Source: Amycolatopsis mediterranei (GTDB taxonomy: Bacteria > Actinomycetota > Actinomycetes > Mycobacteriales > Pseudonocardiaceae). From it: a DNA stretch of 64,000 nucleotides. The position numbers were made by a program, and so were the translations under genes. Each line of letters starts with the position of its first letter. Position 1 is the stretch's first letter. The notes beneath the pieces are model-generated. The model did no database searches, was not told where the DNA came from, and saw only the letters and a program-made list of their open reading frames with translations. Positions 25,301 to 33,218 of this stretch are shown here, one piece after another. The DNA lies in NCBI RefSeq assembly GCF_026017845.1, contig NZ_CP100416.1:9364366-9428365 (forward strand). The letters run 5' to 3'.

Positions 25301-25895
25301 CCCGGACGGGGTGCTGCGCGGTGGGCCCGAACAGGTCGAGGATGCCGCCGCGGACGGCGAACTCGCCGCGCTTCTCGACCATGTCGACGCGGGTGTAGGC
25401 CAGCTCGACCAGCCGTTCGAGGAGGCCTTCGAAACTCTGTTCTTCGCCGACGACGAGGTCGACCGGGGCGAGGGAGCCGAGCCCGGGCGCCATGGGCTGG
25501 ATCAGGCTGCGGACGGTGGCGACGACGACGCGCAGATCGTCGTCGCCCGTCTTCAGCCGGTGCAGCACCTCGAGGCGGCGGCCGACGGTGTCCGCGCGCG
25601 GGGAGAGGCGCTCGTGCGGAAGGGTCTCCCAGCTGGGGAAGTCGGCGACCCGGCTCTCGCCGATGAGCGCCTTGAGCGACGCGGTCAGCTCGTCGGCCTC
25701 GCGGCCGGTGGCGGTGACGGCGAGCACGGGCTTGCCGGCGCCGTCGTCGGCCGCGAGCGCGGCGGCGACGAGCTGCCGGGCGGCGATCGGGCCCTGCAGC
25801 TCGAGCAGCGGCGCGCCGGCGCGCTCGACCACGCCGCGCAGGGCCGGGTCGGGAAGGATGGCGGTGAGGAGTCCGGACAATGGAGCGTCGGTCAC
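22326..25895 (-). CDS. mfd: transcription-repair coupling factor Mfd
   Basis: An 1189-residue SF2 translocase that removes stalled RNA polymerase and recruits UvrA to transcription-blocking lesions. The N-terminal UvrB-like region leads to the CarD-like RNA-polymerase interaction domain (about 490-590, KSGDYVVHEQHGIGRFVEM). Walker A is GDVGYGKTEIAVRAAF, the DExx box is VIVDEEQRFGVEHKE and the TRG/motif VI region is LRGRVGRGRERGYAYF; the C-terminal TRCF domain follows. Length is full. Start GTG at 25895. It is separate from mazG by the accessory SurA-like and HTH genes. Confidence 0.98.
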   Translation of the reverse strand: MTDAPLSGLLTAILPDPALRGVVERAGAPLLELQGPIAARQLVAAALAADDGAGKPVLAVTATGREADELTASLKALIGESRVADFPSWETLPHERLSPRADTVGRRLEVLHRLKTGDDDLRVVVATVRSLIQPMAPGLGSLAPVDLVVGEEQSFEGLLERLVELAYTRVDMVEKRGEFAVRGGILDLFGPTAQHPVRVEFWGDEVSEIRAFAVSDQRSLPGDIPRVTAPPCRELLLTRPVREKAAELAKTYESDAHLAEMLTKLADGIPVEGMEALIPVLCEGELELLTDAMPAGTHVLLTDPEKIRARAADLVRTGQEFLEASWTTAAAGGQAPIDLGASAYRGLDEIASHAQDTKRAWWTITQLTSEDPDVYRVSVEAAPAYRGELERATADLRAHTAAGGTAVLVVAGHGTAARAVEQFSAADVPASLAGDGLKGAPAPGVVTVTCGGLTDGFISPERALVVLTEADLTGRGSGAGTSTKDLTTKMPSRRRNAVDPLALKSGDYVVHEQHGIGRFVEMVQRTVAGATREYLLLEYGSSKRGHPGDRLFVPTDQLDEVSKYVGGELPTLNKLGGSDWKNTKARAKKAVKEIAAELVQLYAARQAAPGHAFGPDTPWQGELEDAFPFTETNDQLAAIDEVKADMERGVPMDRVICGDVGYGKTEIAVRAAFKAVQDGKQVAVLVPTTLLAQQHLNTFHERMRSFPVTIKGLSRFTNKTESDIILEQLASGEVDIVIGTHRLLQTGIRYKDLGLVIVDEEQRFGVEHKEHIKALRTHVDVLTMSATPIPRTLEMSLAGIREMSTILTPPEDRHPILTYVGAYDDKQVGAAIRRELLRDGQVFYVHNRVSSIEKAARRIRELVPEARVVTAHGQMNEDKLEKIIQGFWENEYDVLVCTTIVETGLDISNANTLLVERGDLLGLAQLHQLRGRVGRGRERGYAYFLYPPEAPLTETAHDRLATIAQNTELGAGMAVAMKDLEIRGAGNILGAEQSGHIAGVGFDLYVRLVGEAVDAFRRHAGAEPAEEEEMADVRVDLPIDAHIPHDYVPGERLRLEAYRKIAAAPDTEGLDAVREELIDRYGQPPAPVNRLLSVARFRHTCREAGVTEVAVQGNTIRFAPLPLLDSQMVRLKRLYPKAVFKAVTNTVSVPKPTEGPAGGRIGAPTLRDEELLEWCTKLLVQLTKKPAAV

Positions 25896-25964
25896 GCTCC
25901 CAGCCTAACCGCCACCCCCGACAGGTTTCCGATCCCGGCTGGTCGCGGGCCGGAACGCAAGCTG

Positions 25965-26882
25965 TCACGAGCGCAGCAGGTCCACGACCTCCGCGACCCG
26001 GGGCAGCTGCTCGTCGAACACCTTCGGGTCCGTGCTCGCGATCCGCAGCAGGAAGTGCTCCACGCCTTCGTACTTCCGCAGCTGCCGCGCCACTTCCGCG
26101 GCACTGCCGCACACCTGCATCTGGATTCCCTGGACGAACGCCGCCGGGCGCCCGTAGTTGCGCTCGCAGTACTCCTCCAGCAGCGCCTGTCCGCGGTCGG
26201 CGTCGTCCTCGACCAGGACCGTCGCGAACAGCGCCGGGGTCACCGGCCGGGACGCCGTCGAACGGATGTGCGCGAGGCCGGTGCCGTAGTCGGCCGGGTC
26301 CGGCGGGTAGGGCAGCCAGCCGTCGTACAACCGGCCGACGCGCTCCAGCGCGCCCGGGGTGTACGCCGCCAGCCACACCGGCGGGCCACCCGGACGGGTG
26401 GGCGCGGGGAACACCGGCAGCGAGTCGTGGTGCAGCACCGAGCCGTGGAACGAGGACTCGCCGCGCCAGATCGCGCGCCACAGGGCCACGATGTCGTCCA
26501 GCCGGGCCCGGCGGCGCTGCCACGGGACCCCCGCGAACGCGAACTCCGGTTCGCTGCGCCCGGCGAACCCGGCGCCGACGGCCACGGTGAGCCGTCCGGA
26601 GCTCAGCAGATCGATCGAAAGCAGCTGGTTGGCCGTCAAGATCGGGTTCCGCAGGGCCGGGAGCAGTGCGGACGTCCCCAGGGTCACGCGCGACGTCCGG
26701 GCGGCGAAGGCGGCCAGGACGGCGAGAGCGTCCAGGGGCGCCCGCGCGAGGGTGTCGCCGACCCAGACCGAGTCGAGGCCGAGCTCCTCCGCGGCGACAG
26801 CGGTGGCGACCAGCTCGGGCGCGGTCCGCCCGGCGTCGAGGATGGGCTGGTAGGTCGGGATGACCAGGCCGTAGTTCGTCAT
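25965..26882 (-). CDS. LLM-class (luciferase-like) F420-dependent oxidoreductase
   Basis: A 305-residue TIM-barrel enzyme of the bacterial luciferase-like superfamily. Landmarks are AAEELGLDSVWVGDTLA, TLGTSALLPALRNPILTA and AVGAGFAGRSEPEF, as in F420- or FMN-dependent members of actinomycetes. Substrate unknown. It is divergent from an XRE-family regulator gene; the 74-base intergenic region carries a strong palindrome, so the regulator probably controls this gene. Confidence 0.85.
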   Translation of the reverse strand: MTNYGLVIPTYQPILDAGRTAPELVATAVAAEELGLDSVWVGDTLARAPLDALAVLAAFAARTSRVTLGTSALLPALRNPILTANQLLSIDLLSSGRLTVAVGAGFAGRSEPEFAFAGVPWQRRRARLDDIVALWRAIWRGESSFHGSVLHHDSLPVFPAPTRPGGPPVWLAAYTPGALERVGRLYDGWLPYPPDPADYGTGLAHIRSTASRPVTPALFATVLVEDDADRGQALLEEYCERNYGRPAAFVQGIQMQVCGSAAEVARQLRKYEGVEHFLLRIASTDPKVFDEQLPRVAEVVDLLRS

Positions 26883-26902
26883 GCGGTGAGCCTGGCCGGG
26901 CC

Positions 26903-26932
26903 GGGGAATGCCCTCAATTCCCCGCGGGGAAT
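26903..26932. promoter_or_regulatory. palindromic operator between oxidoreductase and XRE genes
   Basis: ATTCCCCGCGGGGAAT (26917-26932) is a perfect 16-base palindrome. A third half-site GGGGAAT lies at 26903-26909. The elements occupy the centre of the shared divergent promoter region and are the likely binding site of the neighbouring XRE regulator. Confidence 0.7.
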
Positions 26933-26956
26933 GGACCGGGCGAGCAGGATGGGACC

Positions 26957-27730
26957 GTGAACTTCGGAACCGCGCTGAAGGACTGGCGCACGCGGCGGCA
27001 CCTCAGCCAGCTCGACCTGGCGTTGCGGGCCGGGACGACGCAGCGGCACGTGAGCTTCATGGAGAGCGGGCGCTCGCTCCCCGGCCGCGGCATGGTGCTG
27101 CGCGTCGCCGAGTCGCTGGAACTGCCCCTGCGCGAGCGCAACGGCCTGCTCTTCGCCGCCGGTTTCGCCCCGTCGTACCCCGAGACGCGGCTCGACGACC
27201 CGGCGATCCGGCCGGTGCTCGACGGGCTGCGGCGGCTGCTCGACGGCCACCGGCCCTACCCCGCGATCGTCGTCGACCGCTACGGCGTGCTGGTCGCGGC
27301 GAACGACGCGTTTTCGCTGCTCACCGAGGGTGTCGCGGCGGAGCTCCTCGAAGAGCCGGTGGACACGCTGCGGCTCGCCCTGCACCCGCGCGGGATGGCG
27401 CCGCGCGTGCGCAACCTCGACGACTGGGCGCGGCACATCCTCGAACGCCTCCGCAACGACCTGGCCCGCACCCCGGACGAACGGCTGGCCGCCCAGCTCG
27501 CCGAGCTGACGGGGTACCTGCCGCCGCCGGCCGCGCCCGGCCCGGAGCACCTGGGGTTCGCGGTACCGGTCCGGCTGGCCACTTCCGCCGGCGAACTGCG
27601 GCTGATCACGGCCATCACGACGTTCGCGACGGCGGCGGACGTGACCGTCTCCGAGCTGAAGCTGGAGACGTTCCTGCCCGCGGACGCCGAGACCGCCGAA
27701 CGCCTTCAAACCATCAGCGCCGTCGTGTGA
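26957..27730 (+). CDS. XRE-family regulator with MmyB-like ligand-binding domain
   Basis: A 257-residue regulator. The N-terminal helix-turn-helix (about 5-65) contains RRHLSQLDLALRAGTTQRHV. The C-terminal part matches the MmyB-like PAS/ligand-binding domain: PYPAIVVDRYGVLVAANDAF and the ending LRLITAITTFATAADVTV. These regulators often sit beside an oxidoreductase they control, as here. GTG start at 26957. The last 25 bases overlap the convergent DedA gene. Confidence 0.88.
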   Translation: MNFGTALKDWRTRRHLSQLDLALRAGTTQRHVSFMESGRSLPGRGMVLRVAESLELPLRERNGLLFAAGFAPSYPETRLDDPAIRPVLDGLRRLLDGHRPYPAIVVDRYGVLVAANDAFSLLTEGVAAELLEEPVDTLRLALHPRGMAPRVRNLDDWARHILERLRNDLARTPDERLAAQLAELTGYLPPPAAPGPEHLGFAVPVRLATSAGELRLITAITTFATAADVTVSELKLETFLPADAETAERLQTISAVV

Positions 27731-28194
27731 CCCACCAGCAGTTCCGCGCTCGCCCACAGCACCGCCGCCGCCACGCTGCCCACCGCGAACCGGCGGTACG
27801 GCATCGCCGCCGAGCCCGCGACGCGCGGCACCAGCGTCCGGACGCCGGCCAGGCAGCGGCCCGCGATCACCGCCGGGACGCCGCAGCGCGCGACCGCCGT
27901 TTCCGCGCGCTCCCAACGATCCCGGCCGACGCGGCCGGCCAGCCGCGGTCCCCAGTGGCGCCCCTCGAGGTAGGCGAGCTGGTCGCCGAGGACGGCCGCG
28001 GCGACGGCGACCGCCCAAGCGAGTCCGAGGTGGAGCGTGCCCCGCTCGGCGAGGAAGCCCATCAGCAGCAGCGTCGACAACGTCGGCAGCACGATTCCCG
28101 GCAGCAGCGCGGTTTCCGCCGTGATGAGCAGGGCGCAGACGAGGTAGACGACCGCCGGGGGCGCGTCAAGCAGGGGCCGCAGCAGGCTGTCCAC
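27706..28194 (-). CDS. DedA-family membrane protein
   Basis: A 162-residue DedA/SNARE-associated (VTT) membrane protein. The conserved core is visible as GDQLAYLEGRHWGPRL, then GRCLAGVRTLVPRVAG with the family Arg residues, flanked by three to four hydrophobic helices. DedA proteins act in lipid carrier or phospholipid flipping and envelope integrity; this one is shorter than the common ~200 residues. It overlaps the methyltransferase gene upstream by 29 bases and the convergent regulator gene downstream by 25. Confidence 0.82.
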   Translation of the reverse strand: MDSLLRPLLDAPPAVVYLVCALLITAETALLPGIVLPTLSTLLLMGFLAERGTLHLGLAWAVAVAAAVLGDQLAYLEGRHWGPRLAGRVGRDRWERAETAVARCGVPAVIAGRCLAGVRTLVPRVAGSAAMPYRRFAVGSVAAAVLWASAELLVGHTTALMV

Positions 28195-28762
28195 GCCGCG
28201 CCCTCCCCACGGCCACCGGCAGCGCCGCGCGGTAGACGAACGCGGGCGGCAGGTTGCCCCAGACGACCTGGGTGCGCTCCACGACCGCGAAGCGGCTTCG
28301 CAGCGACGCGGCGAAGCGGCGAGCGGGTGGTGTCCAGGCTGTGTGGGCGTACGCGAACGTCGTGAAGCGGCCGTTCGAAGCGAGGGCGGCGGTGACCGCG
28401 TCGAGGATGTGCTGCTGCCGGGACGCGGTCATGGCCGTCCACGGCAGCCCGGAGACGACGACGTCGACGCCGTCCAGCGCCAGGTGTTCCGCCGAGCCGG
28501 TGACGACGTCGGCTTCGGGGAAGCGTTCGCTCAGAGCGACCGCGAAACGCGGGTTGATCTCTATGGCCGTCAGACGCGCTTCGGGGCGAAGCAGCGCGAG
28601 GACCGCTTCGGTGAACACGCCGGTGCCCGGCCCGAGCTCCACGACGCACGACGCGCGTTCCAGGCCGAGGCCGGCCGTCATCTCTTCGGCCAGCCGCGGC
28701 GAACTCGGCGCGATCGCGCCCGTCAGCACGGGGTGGCGGAGGAATTCCCTGGTGATCGACAT
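28166..28762 (-). CDS. SAM-dependent methyltransferase (phospholipid N-methyltransferase-like)
   Basis: A 198-residue class I methyltransferase. The SAM-binding motif I is VVELGPGTGVFTEAVL, the acidic loop is AIEINPRFA, and the motif IV area is VDVVVSGLPWTAM. The pattern is close to the PmtA / KsgA-like group acting on phospholipids. It overlaps the DedA gene start, suggesting translational coupling and a shared role in membrane lipids. Substrate is an inference. Confidence 0.82.
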   Translation of the reverse strand: MSITREFLRHPVLTGAIAPSSPRLAEEMTAGLGLERASCVVELGPGTGVFTEAVLALLRPEARLTAIEINPRFAVALSERFPEADVVTGSAEHLALDGVDVVVSGLPWTAMTASRQQHILDAVTAALASNGRFTTFAYAHTAWTPPARRFAASLRSRFAVVERTQVVWGNLPPAFVYRAALPVAVGRARRGQPAAAPA

Positions 28763-28893
28763 GATCCCGACGCTAGGAACGGCCGGGGTGGTCCCGAATC
28801 CGCCGGACCGGCCGGCCGGGTCATCCCCGAGGAGGACAAGATCAGGCCGGAGGAAGGACGCCCCGGACGAGGTTCCGGCATTACGTTCGGGAC

Positions 28894-30012
28894 GTGGAAC
28901 GATTCGTGAAGTGGGTGCGCCGGCACCGGTGGACGGTGGACCTGCCGCTGTACGCCGTGTTCGTCTTCCTCGCGCCCAACTGGGTCGGTTCCGGCCCCTA
29001 CGCCGTCCGCGCGATCCCGATGCTGTTCCTGCTCCCCCTGCTGCTGCGCCGCCGGTTCCCGCGCACGGCCGCCGTGCTGATCATCGCCGGGGCGGCGGTG
29101 GTGTACCTCGACGACGTCTGGGCCTACGACCGCGGCCGCACCGAACTGGCCATGGCGGTCGTGCTGTTCAACCTGGTGAAGCTGGGCCAACGGCGGTTCG
29201 CCGCGCTGATCGCCTTCGCGATCGTCGTCCTCGACGTCCAGTGGGTCGCCCTCTACGCGCCGGAAACCGGGTACCCGACCTTGGCGTTGGTGGGCATCCT
29301 GCCGCTGCACGTCGCGGCCTGGACGCTCGGGGAGTTCTTCCGCGCCAAGGAACAGCTCACCGCGGAAGAGGAGAAGCGCGACGAAGCGCAGGCCCGCGCC
29401 GCGGTCGCGGAGGAGCGCACCCGGATCGCGCGCGAGCTGCACGACGTCCTGGCGCACAGCATGAGCGTGATCGTGCTGAACGCCGAGGGCGCGAAGCTCG
29501 CCCGGCACCGCGACCCCGAAGCCGTCGACCGCACGCTCGACACCATCGTCCACACGGGCCGGGACGCACTGGGCGAGCTGCGGCGGCTCCTCGAAGTCCT
29601 GCACGCCGGCCAGGCGGCGCGCAGTCCCCAGCCGACGCTCGCCGAGCTGCGCGAGCTGGTCGGCCAGTCCGGCCGGGACGTCACGCTCGACGTCACCGGC
29701 GACCCGGGCGCCCTGCCCGCGAGTGCCGCGCTGCAGGCGTACCGGATCGTCCAGGAGGCACTGACCAACATGATCAAGCACGCGCCGGCCGACGCGACCG
29801 GCCGCGTCGGCGTCGCCTTCGAGCCACCGGAGGTCCGCATCGAGGTGACGAACACCGGCGGCCACGCACCACCCGCCCCGGCGCTCCCGTCGTCCGGCCG
29901 CGGCCTGGCGGGCATGCGCCAGCGCGTCGAGATGTACCACGGCGAGCTGACCACCGGGCCGCTGCCCGGCGGCGGGTACCGCGTGTCCGCGAGCCTGGTG
30001 GTGGGCCCGTGA
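28894..30012 (+). CDS. two-component sensor histidine kinase (HisKA_3/NarL type)
   Basis: A 372-residue membrane kinase. About five hydrophobic segments occupy residues 15-150. The dimerisation/phosphoacceptor region is RTRIARELHDVLAHSMSVIV (phospho-His in ELHDVLAHS). The HATPase domain ends with SSGRGLAGMRQRVEMYHG. No extracytoplasmic sensor domain is visible, so it probably senses within the membrane. It overlaps its response regulator gene by a GTGA junction. Confidence 0.93.
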   Translation: MERFVKWVRRHRWTVDLPLYAVFVFLAPNWVGSGPYAVRAIPMLFLLPLLLRRRFPRTAAVLIIAGAAVVYLDDVWAYDRGRTELAMAVVLFNLVKLGQRRFAALIAFAIVVLDVQWVALYAPETGYPTLALVGILPLHVAAWTLGEFFRAKEQLTAEEEKRDEAQARAAVAEERTRIARELHDVLAHSMSVIVLNAEGAKLARHRDPEAVDRTLDTIVHTGRDALGELRRLLEVLHAGQAARSPQPTLAELRELVGQSGRDVTLDVTGDPGALPASAALQAYRIVQEALTNMIKHAPADATGRVGVAFEPPEVRIEVTNTGGHAPPAPALPSSGRGLAGMRQRVEMYHGELTTGPLPGGGYRVSASLVVGP

Positions 30013-30665
30013 CCACCCGGATCCTCCTCTGCGACGACCAGCAGCTCGTCCGCGTCGGCCTGCGCATGATCGTCGAAAGCCAAGACGACCTCACCGTCGT
30101 CGGCGAAGCCGCCAACGGGGAACAGGCCATCACCCTCGCCCGGGACCTGCGCCCCGACCTGGTGCTGATGGACGTCCGGATGCCGGTGCTCGACGGCGTC
30201 GCCGCGACCGCGCGGATCTGCGCCGAGCTGCCGGACGTGCGCGTCCTGATCATCACCACCTTCGACCTCGACGAGTACGCGTACGCCGCGCTGCGGGGCG
30301 GGGCCAGCGGGTTCCTGGTGAAGGACGCGCCTTCGGAAGAGATGCTCGTCGCGATCCGGGGCGTGCTGCGGGGCGACTCGATGGTCTCGCCGTCGGTCAC
30401 GCGGCGGCTGCTCGACCGCTATCTCGCCGACGAGCGCGACCCCATGGACATCGCGCGGCTCGGCGTGCTGACCGAACGCGAGAAGGACGTGCTGGGCCTC
30501 ATCGCGCGCGGGCTGTCGAACTCGGAGATCGCCGCGAAGCTGTACATCGGCGAGACGACGGTGAAGACGCACGTCGGGCGCGTCCTCGGCAAGCTGCGGC
30601 TGCGCGACCGGGTGCACGCGGTGGTGTTCGCCTACGAGTCCGGGCTGGTGCGTCCGGGTTCCTGA
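30009..30665 (+). CDS. two-component response regulator, NarL/LuxR type
   Basis: A 218-residue regulator. The receiver domain (1-120) has the acidic pocket LLCDDQQLV, phospho-acceptor Asp in LVLMDVRMPVLDG, and the Lys in FLVKDAP. The C-terminal LuxR helix-turn-helix is LTEREKDVLGLIARGLSNSE and following. Start GTG 30009 overlaps the kinase stop. Targets are unknown; no ABC transporter adjoins this pair. Confidence 0.94.
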   Translation: MTTRILLCDDQQLVRVGLRMIVESQDDLTVVGEAANGEQAITLARDLRPDLVLMDVRMPVLDGVAATARICAELPDVRVLIITTFDLDEYAYAALRGGASGFLVKDAPSEEMLVAIRGVLRGDSMVSPSVTRRLLDRYLADERDPMDIARLGVLTEREKDVLGLIARGLSNSEIAAKLYIGETTVKTHVGRVLGKLRLRDRVHAVVFAYESGLVRPGS

Positions 30666-30745
30666 GCACCGGCCCTTCGGCGACACCGCCCTGGAGTTCC
30701 GCACGCGCCCGGCGTCGAACGGCGATTTCACCACTTGGTGGCAGG

Positions 30746-31936
30746 ATGAGACTTATGCGGCGTTCGCTGGGTCTCATCGGTGTGGTGTCCCTGCTGGTCC
30801 TGGGCTGTTCGGGGGCGGCCAGCGAGCCGGTGCAGAGCGTCCCGCCCGCCGCCACGCCGACCGCCGCGAGCGGGAAGTTCAAGGTCGAGACCGTGACCGG
30901 CGGGCTGGAGCACGGCTGGGACGTCGGCTTCCTGCCCGACGGCGGCATCCTCGTGCCGCAGCGGCCCGGCAAGCTCGCGCTGATCCGGAAGGGGCAGGCC
31001 GCCGAGGTGCGCGCCGACTTCTCCGACGTCCTCGTCCAGGGCGAAGGCGGGCTGCTCGGCCTGGTCGTCAGCCCGGACTTCGCGACCAGCCGCGAGTTCA
31101 TCACCTGCCAGGATCACCAGGAAGGCGGCAAGGCCGTCGACATCCGGCTGGTCACCTGGACGCTGGCCGCCGACGGCACGAGCGCGTCGAAGGTGAAGAA
31201 CCTGCTCACCGGGCTGCCGGTGAACCCGAGCGGACGGCACTCCGGCTGCCGTCCGACGTTCGCCCCGGACGGTGCGCTGCTCGTCGGCACCGGTGACACC
31301 GCGCGCGCGTCGATCGCGCAGGACCGCCACTCCCTCGGTGGCAAGGTGCTGCGGCTGGACGCGAAGACCGGGAACGCGCTGCCGGACAACCCCTTCATCA
31401 CTTCGAGTGACCCGCACGAACGGCTGATCTACACCTACGGCCACCGCAACGTCCAGGGCGTGGCGATCCGGCCGGGCAGCGGCCAGGTGATCACCGCCGA
31501 GCACGGGCCGACGTTCGACGACGAGGTCAACCTGCTGAAGCCGGGCGCGAACTACGGCTGGGACCCGTCGAAGGGCGGCACCGGGACGAGCTACGACGAG
31601 AGCGTGCCGATGACCGACCTCAAGCGGTTCCCGGACGCGGTTAGTCCACTGTGGACATCCGGCAAGATCACCGAGGCGATCAGCGGTGACGCCTTCCTGA
31701 CCGGCGCGCAGTGGGGCACGAACGACGGCGCGCTGGTCGTGGTGGCGCTCAAGGGCCAGAAACTGCTGCTGTACCACCTGGATCCGGCGGGCAAGGTCCT
31801 CGACGTCACGTTGCCCCCGGAGTTCGACGACAAGTTCGGCCGCCTGCGCGCGGTGCGCAGCGGCCCGGACGGCGCGCTGTACGTGACCACGTCGGACGGG
31901 ACGAACGACAAGCTGCTGAAGGTCACGCCCGCCTGA
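30746..31936 (+). CDS. PQQ-dependent sugar dehydrogenase-like lipoprotein
   Basis: A 396-residue secreted lipoprotein of the glucose/sorbosone dehydrogenase (GSDH) beta-propeller family. The signal ends in a lipobox-like VLGC. Family landmarks are EHGWDVGFLPDGGILVPQRPG, the EGGLLGLVVSPDF turn, and YTYGHRNVQGVAIRPGSG, HGPTFDDEVNLLKPGANYGW. These enzymes oxidise sugars with PQQ as cofactor at the cell surface; some members have other roles. An ATG at 30755 with AGGA at better spacing is an alternative start. Confidence 0.88.
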   Translation: MRLMRRSLGLIGVVSLLVLGCSGAASEPVQSVPPAATPTAASGKFKVETVTGGLEHGWDVGFLPDGGILVPQRPGKLALIRKGQAAEVRADFSDVLVQGEGGLLGLVVSPDFATSREFITCQDHQEGGKAVDIRLVTWTLAADGTSASKVKNLLTGLPVNPSGRHSGCRPTFAPDGALLVGTGDTARASIAQDRHSLGGKVLRLDAKTGNALPDNPFITSSDPHERLIYTYGHRNVQGVAIRPGSGQVITAEHGPTFDDEVNLLKPGANYGWDPSKGGTGTSYDESVPMTDLKRFPDAVSPLWTSGKITEAISGDAFLTGAQWGTNDGALVVVALKGQKLLLYHLDPAGKVLDVTLPPEFDDKFGRLRAVRSGPDGALYVTTSDGTNDKLLKVTPA

Positions 31937-31979
31937 TCACGAAGCCGGGATCAGGAACCTGGATCATGAAGCCGGATCA
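31935..31979. repeat. imperfect direct repeat of ~19 bp
   Basis: GATCACGAAGCCGGGATCA (31935-31953) recurs as GATCATGAAGCCGGATCA (31962-31979), 27 bases later, starting at the stop codon of the dehydrogenase gene. The rest of the 247-base gap to 32183 holds nothing I can identify. Confidence 0.75.
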
Positions 31980-32183
31980 TGAAAAAAGCACGGCCGCCGG
32001 GTGCCGTGGACACTTCCGCCGGGGCAGCGGATCGCGGAACATGGTGTGCACCAAAGCTTTCGCCCGCCCCCGACGCGTGTTGGACGCGGTCCGAAGAGAG
32101 CGTTCCCGCGGCAGCACCGCGCCGGTCCCCGGGCGCCATCGCCGACCTGGCGACCCGGGGACCGGCATCCACTTCCGATCGGT

Positions 32184-33068
32184 TCAGGCCTTGCCTGCCC
32201 GGAGCGAACCCTTCAGCGCGCCGACGGCGGCGGTCAGTGCCGTGGTCGCGGCCGGCCACTCGATGGTTTCCTTCCAGGAAACCATCACCGCGACGGCGTA
32301 GGTACGGGACGCGGTCCGGACCAGCCCGGTGGTGTTGAGCACCCGCCGGGCCTCGGAGCTGCCCCAGCCCTGCTTCACCGCCCACGTCGCGTCCGGGAAC
32401 GCGCGCGGGATCCCGAAGTGCTGGTCGAACCCGTCGGCGGCGTTGCGCGGGGCGCTTTCCATCGCCGCGGTGAGGAACGCGCGGCCTTCTTCGGACAGTC
32501 CCGCGGTGATGTACCGGTAGACCGTGACGACGTCGGTGGGTGACATCCGGGTGGAGCCCCATTGGCCGGGGTCGTCCGGGGGCGTGGTGTGCGTGAGCCC
32601 CAGCTTCGCGACCTGCCGCCGGACGATGTCCGGGCCGCCGTTCTGCTGCCAGAGGCGGTTGGCGACGCGATCGTCGCTGGCGGCGAGCATGGCGTGGACG
32701 GCCGTCCCTTCGCTGTCCGAAGGCACTCCGGACCGGTCGATCAGGTCGAGCGCGACGAGCAGCTTCACCACGGACGCGGTGGGCTGCGGCTGGTCGGCCT
32801 TCCACCTCGTTTCGACAGCGCAGGCGCCGAGGTCGACGATCTCGATCCCGAGGCGCGGGTCGTTCCCGGTGCTCAGCAGCGTCTTTCTGGCTTCGGCGAC
32901 CCGGCTCGCCTGGTTGTCCGCGGGATCGGCCGGCGGCGAGCCGCACCCGGCGCGCCAGCTGTCGCTGCCGGAACCGCTGTTGACGGCGAACGCGATGCCC
33001 AAGCCCCCGATCACGATGACCACCGCGATCGCCACGAGCACCTTCACGTTGTTCAGTCGCTCGAGCAC
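32184..33068 (-). CDS. secreted class A beta-lactamase-like serine hydrolase
   Basis: A 294-residue protein with an N-terminal membrane anchor or signal (about 8-28, VKVLVAIAVVIVIGGLGIAF). The serine hydrolase core follows. The SxxK tetrad is TASVVKLL (Ser99, Lys102), an SDD triad stands in MLAASDDRVANR where SDN is usual, and a KQGWG block replaces the normal KTG. These differences suggest a penicillin-binding or beta-lactamase-fold protein with altered activity rather than a standard class A enzyme. The signal-bearing start at 33068 is clear. Confidence 0.8.
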   Translation of the reverse strand: MLERLNNVKVLVAIAVVIVIGGLGIAFAVNSGSGSDSWRAGCGSPPADPADNQASRVAEARKTLLSTGNDPRLGIEIVDLGACAVETRWKADQPQPTASVVKLLVALDLIDRSGVPSDSEGTAVHAMLAASDDRVANRLWQQNGGPDIVRRQVAKLGLTHTTPPDDPGQWGSTRMSPTDVVTVYRYITAGLSEEGRAFLTAAMESAPRNAADGFDQHFGIPRAFPDATWAVKQGWGSSEARRVLNTTGLVRTASRTYAVAVMVSWKETIEWPAATTALTAAVGALKGSLRAGKA

Positions 33069-33186
33069 CAGTCCACCTCCGCCGGATTCGTGAGGAATCC
33101 GAAGCTATTGCGGAGGTCGACGGCGGGGATCGCCCGATGAGCCGGGCTGTTTTGGCCGTTCGGTGGACAACCGGGTGGCGGCGAGC

Positions 33187-33218
33187 GCGGGCATCGGCCA
33201 TCCGGCCGATGCGCCCGC
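33187..33218 (-). terminator. hairpin terminator after SDR gene
   Basis: GCGGGCATCGGCC pairs with GGCCGATGC-(GC)-CCGC around the loop ATCC, with a small bulge. It directly follows the SDR stop codon on the minus strand. Confidence 0.55.

Noticed and set aside
22299..26960. A very long open frame (1553 codons) on the plus strand opposite mfd
   Set aside because: It mirrors the codon structure of mfd on the other strand, is Arg/Val/Asp-rich with no recognisable domains, and is expected from high third-position GC.
31951..33201. A long minus-strand frame covering the beta-lactamase-like gene and its flanks
   Set aside because: It is an alternative frame of the real gene at 32184-33068, which has the signal peptide and active-site motifs.
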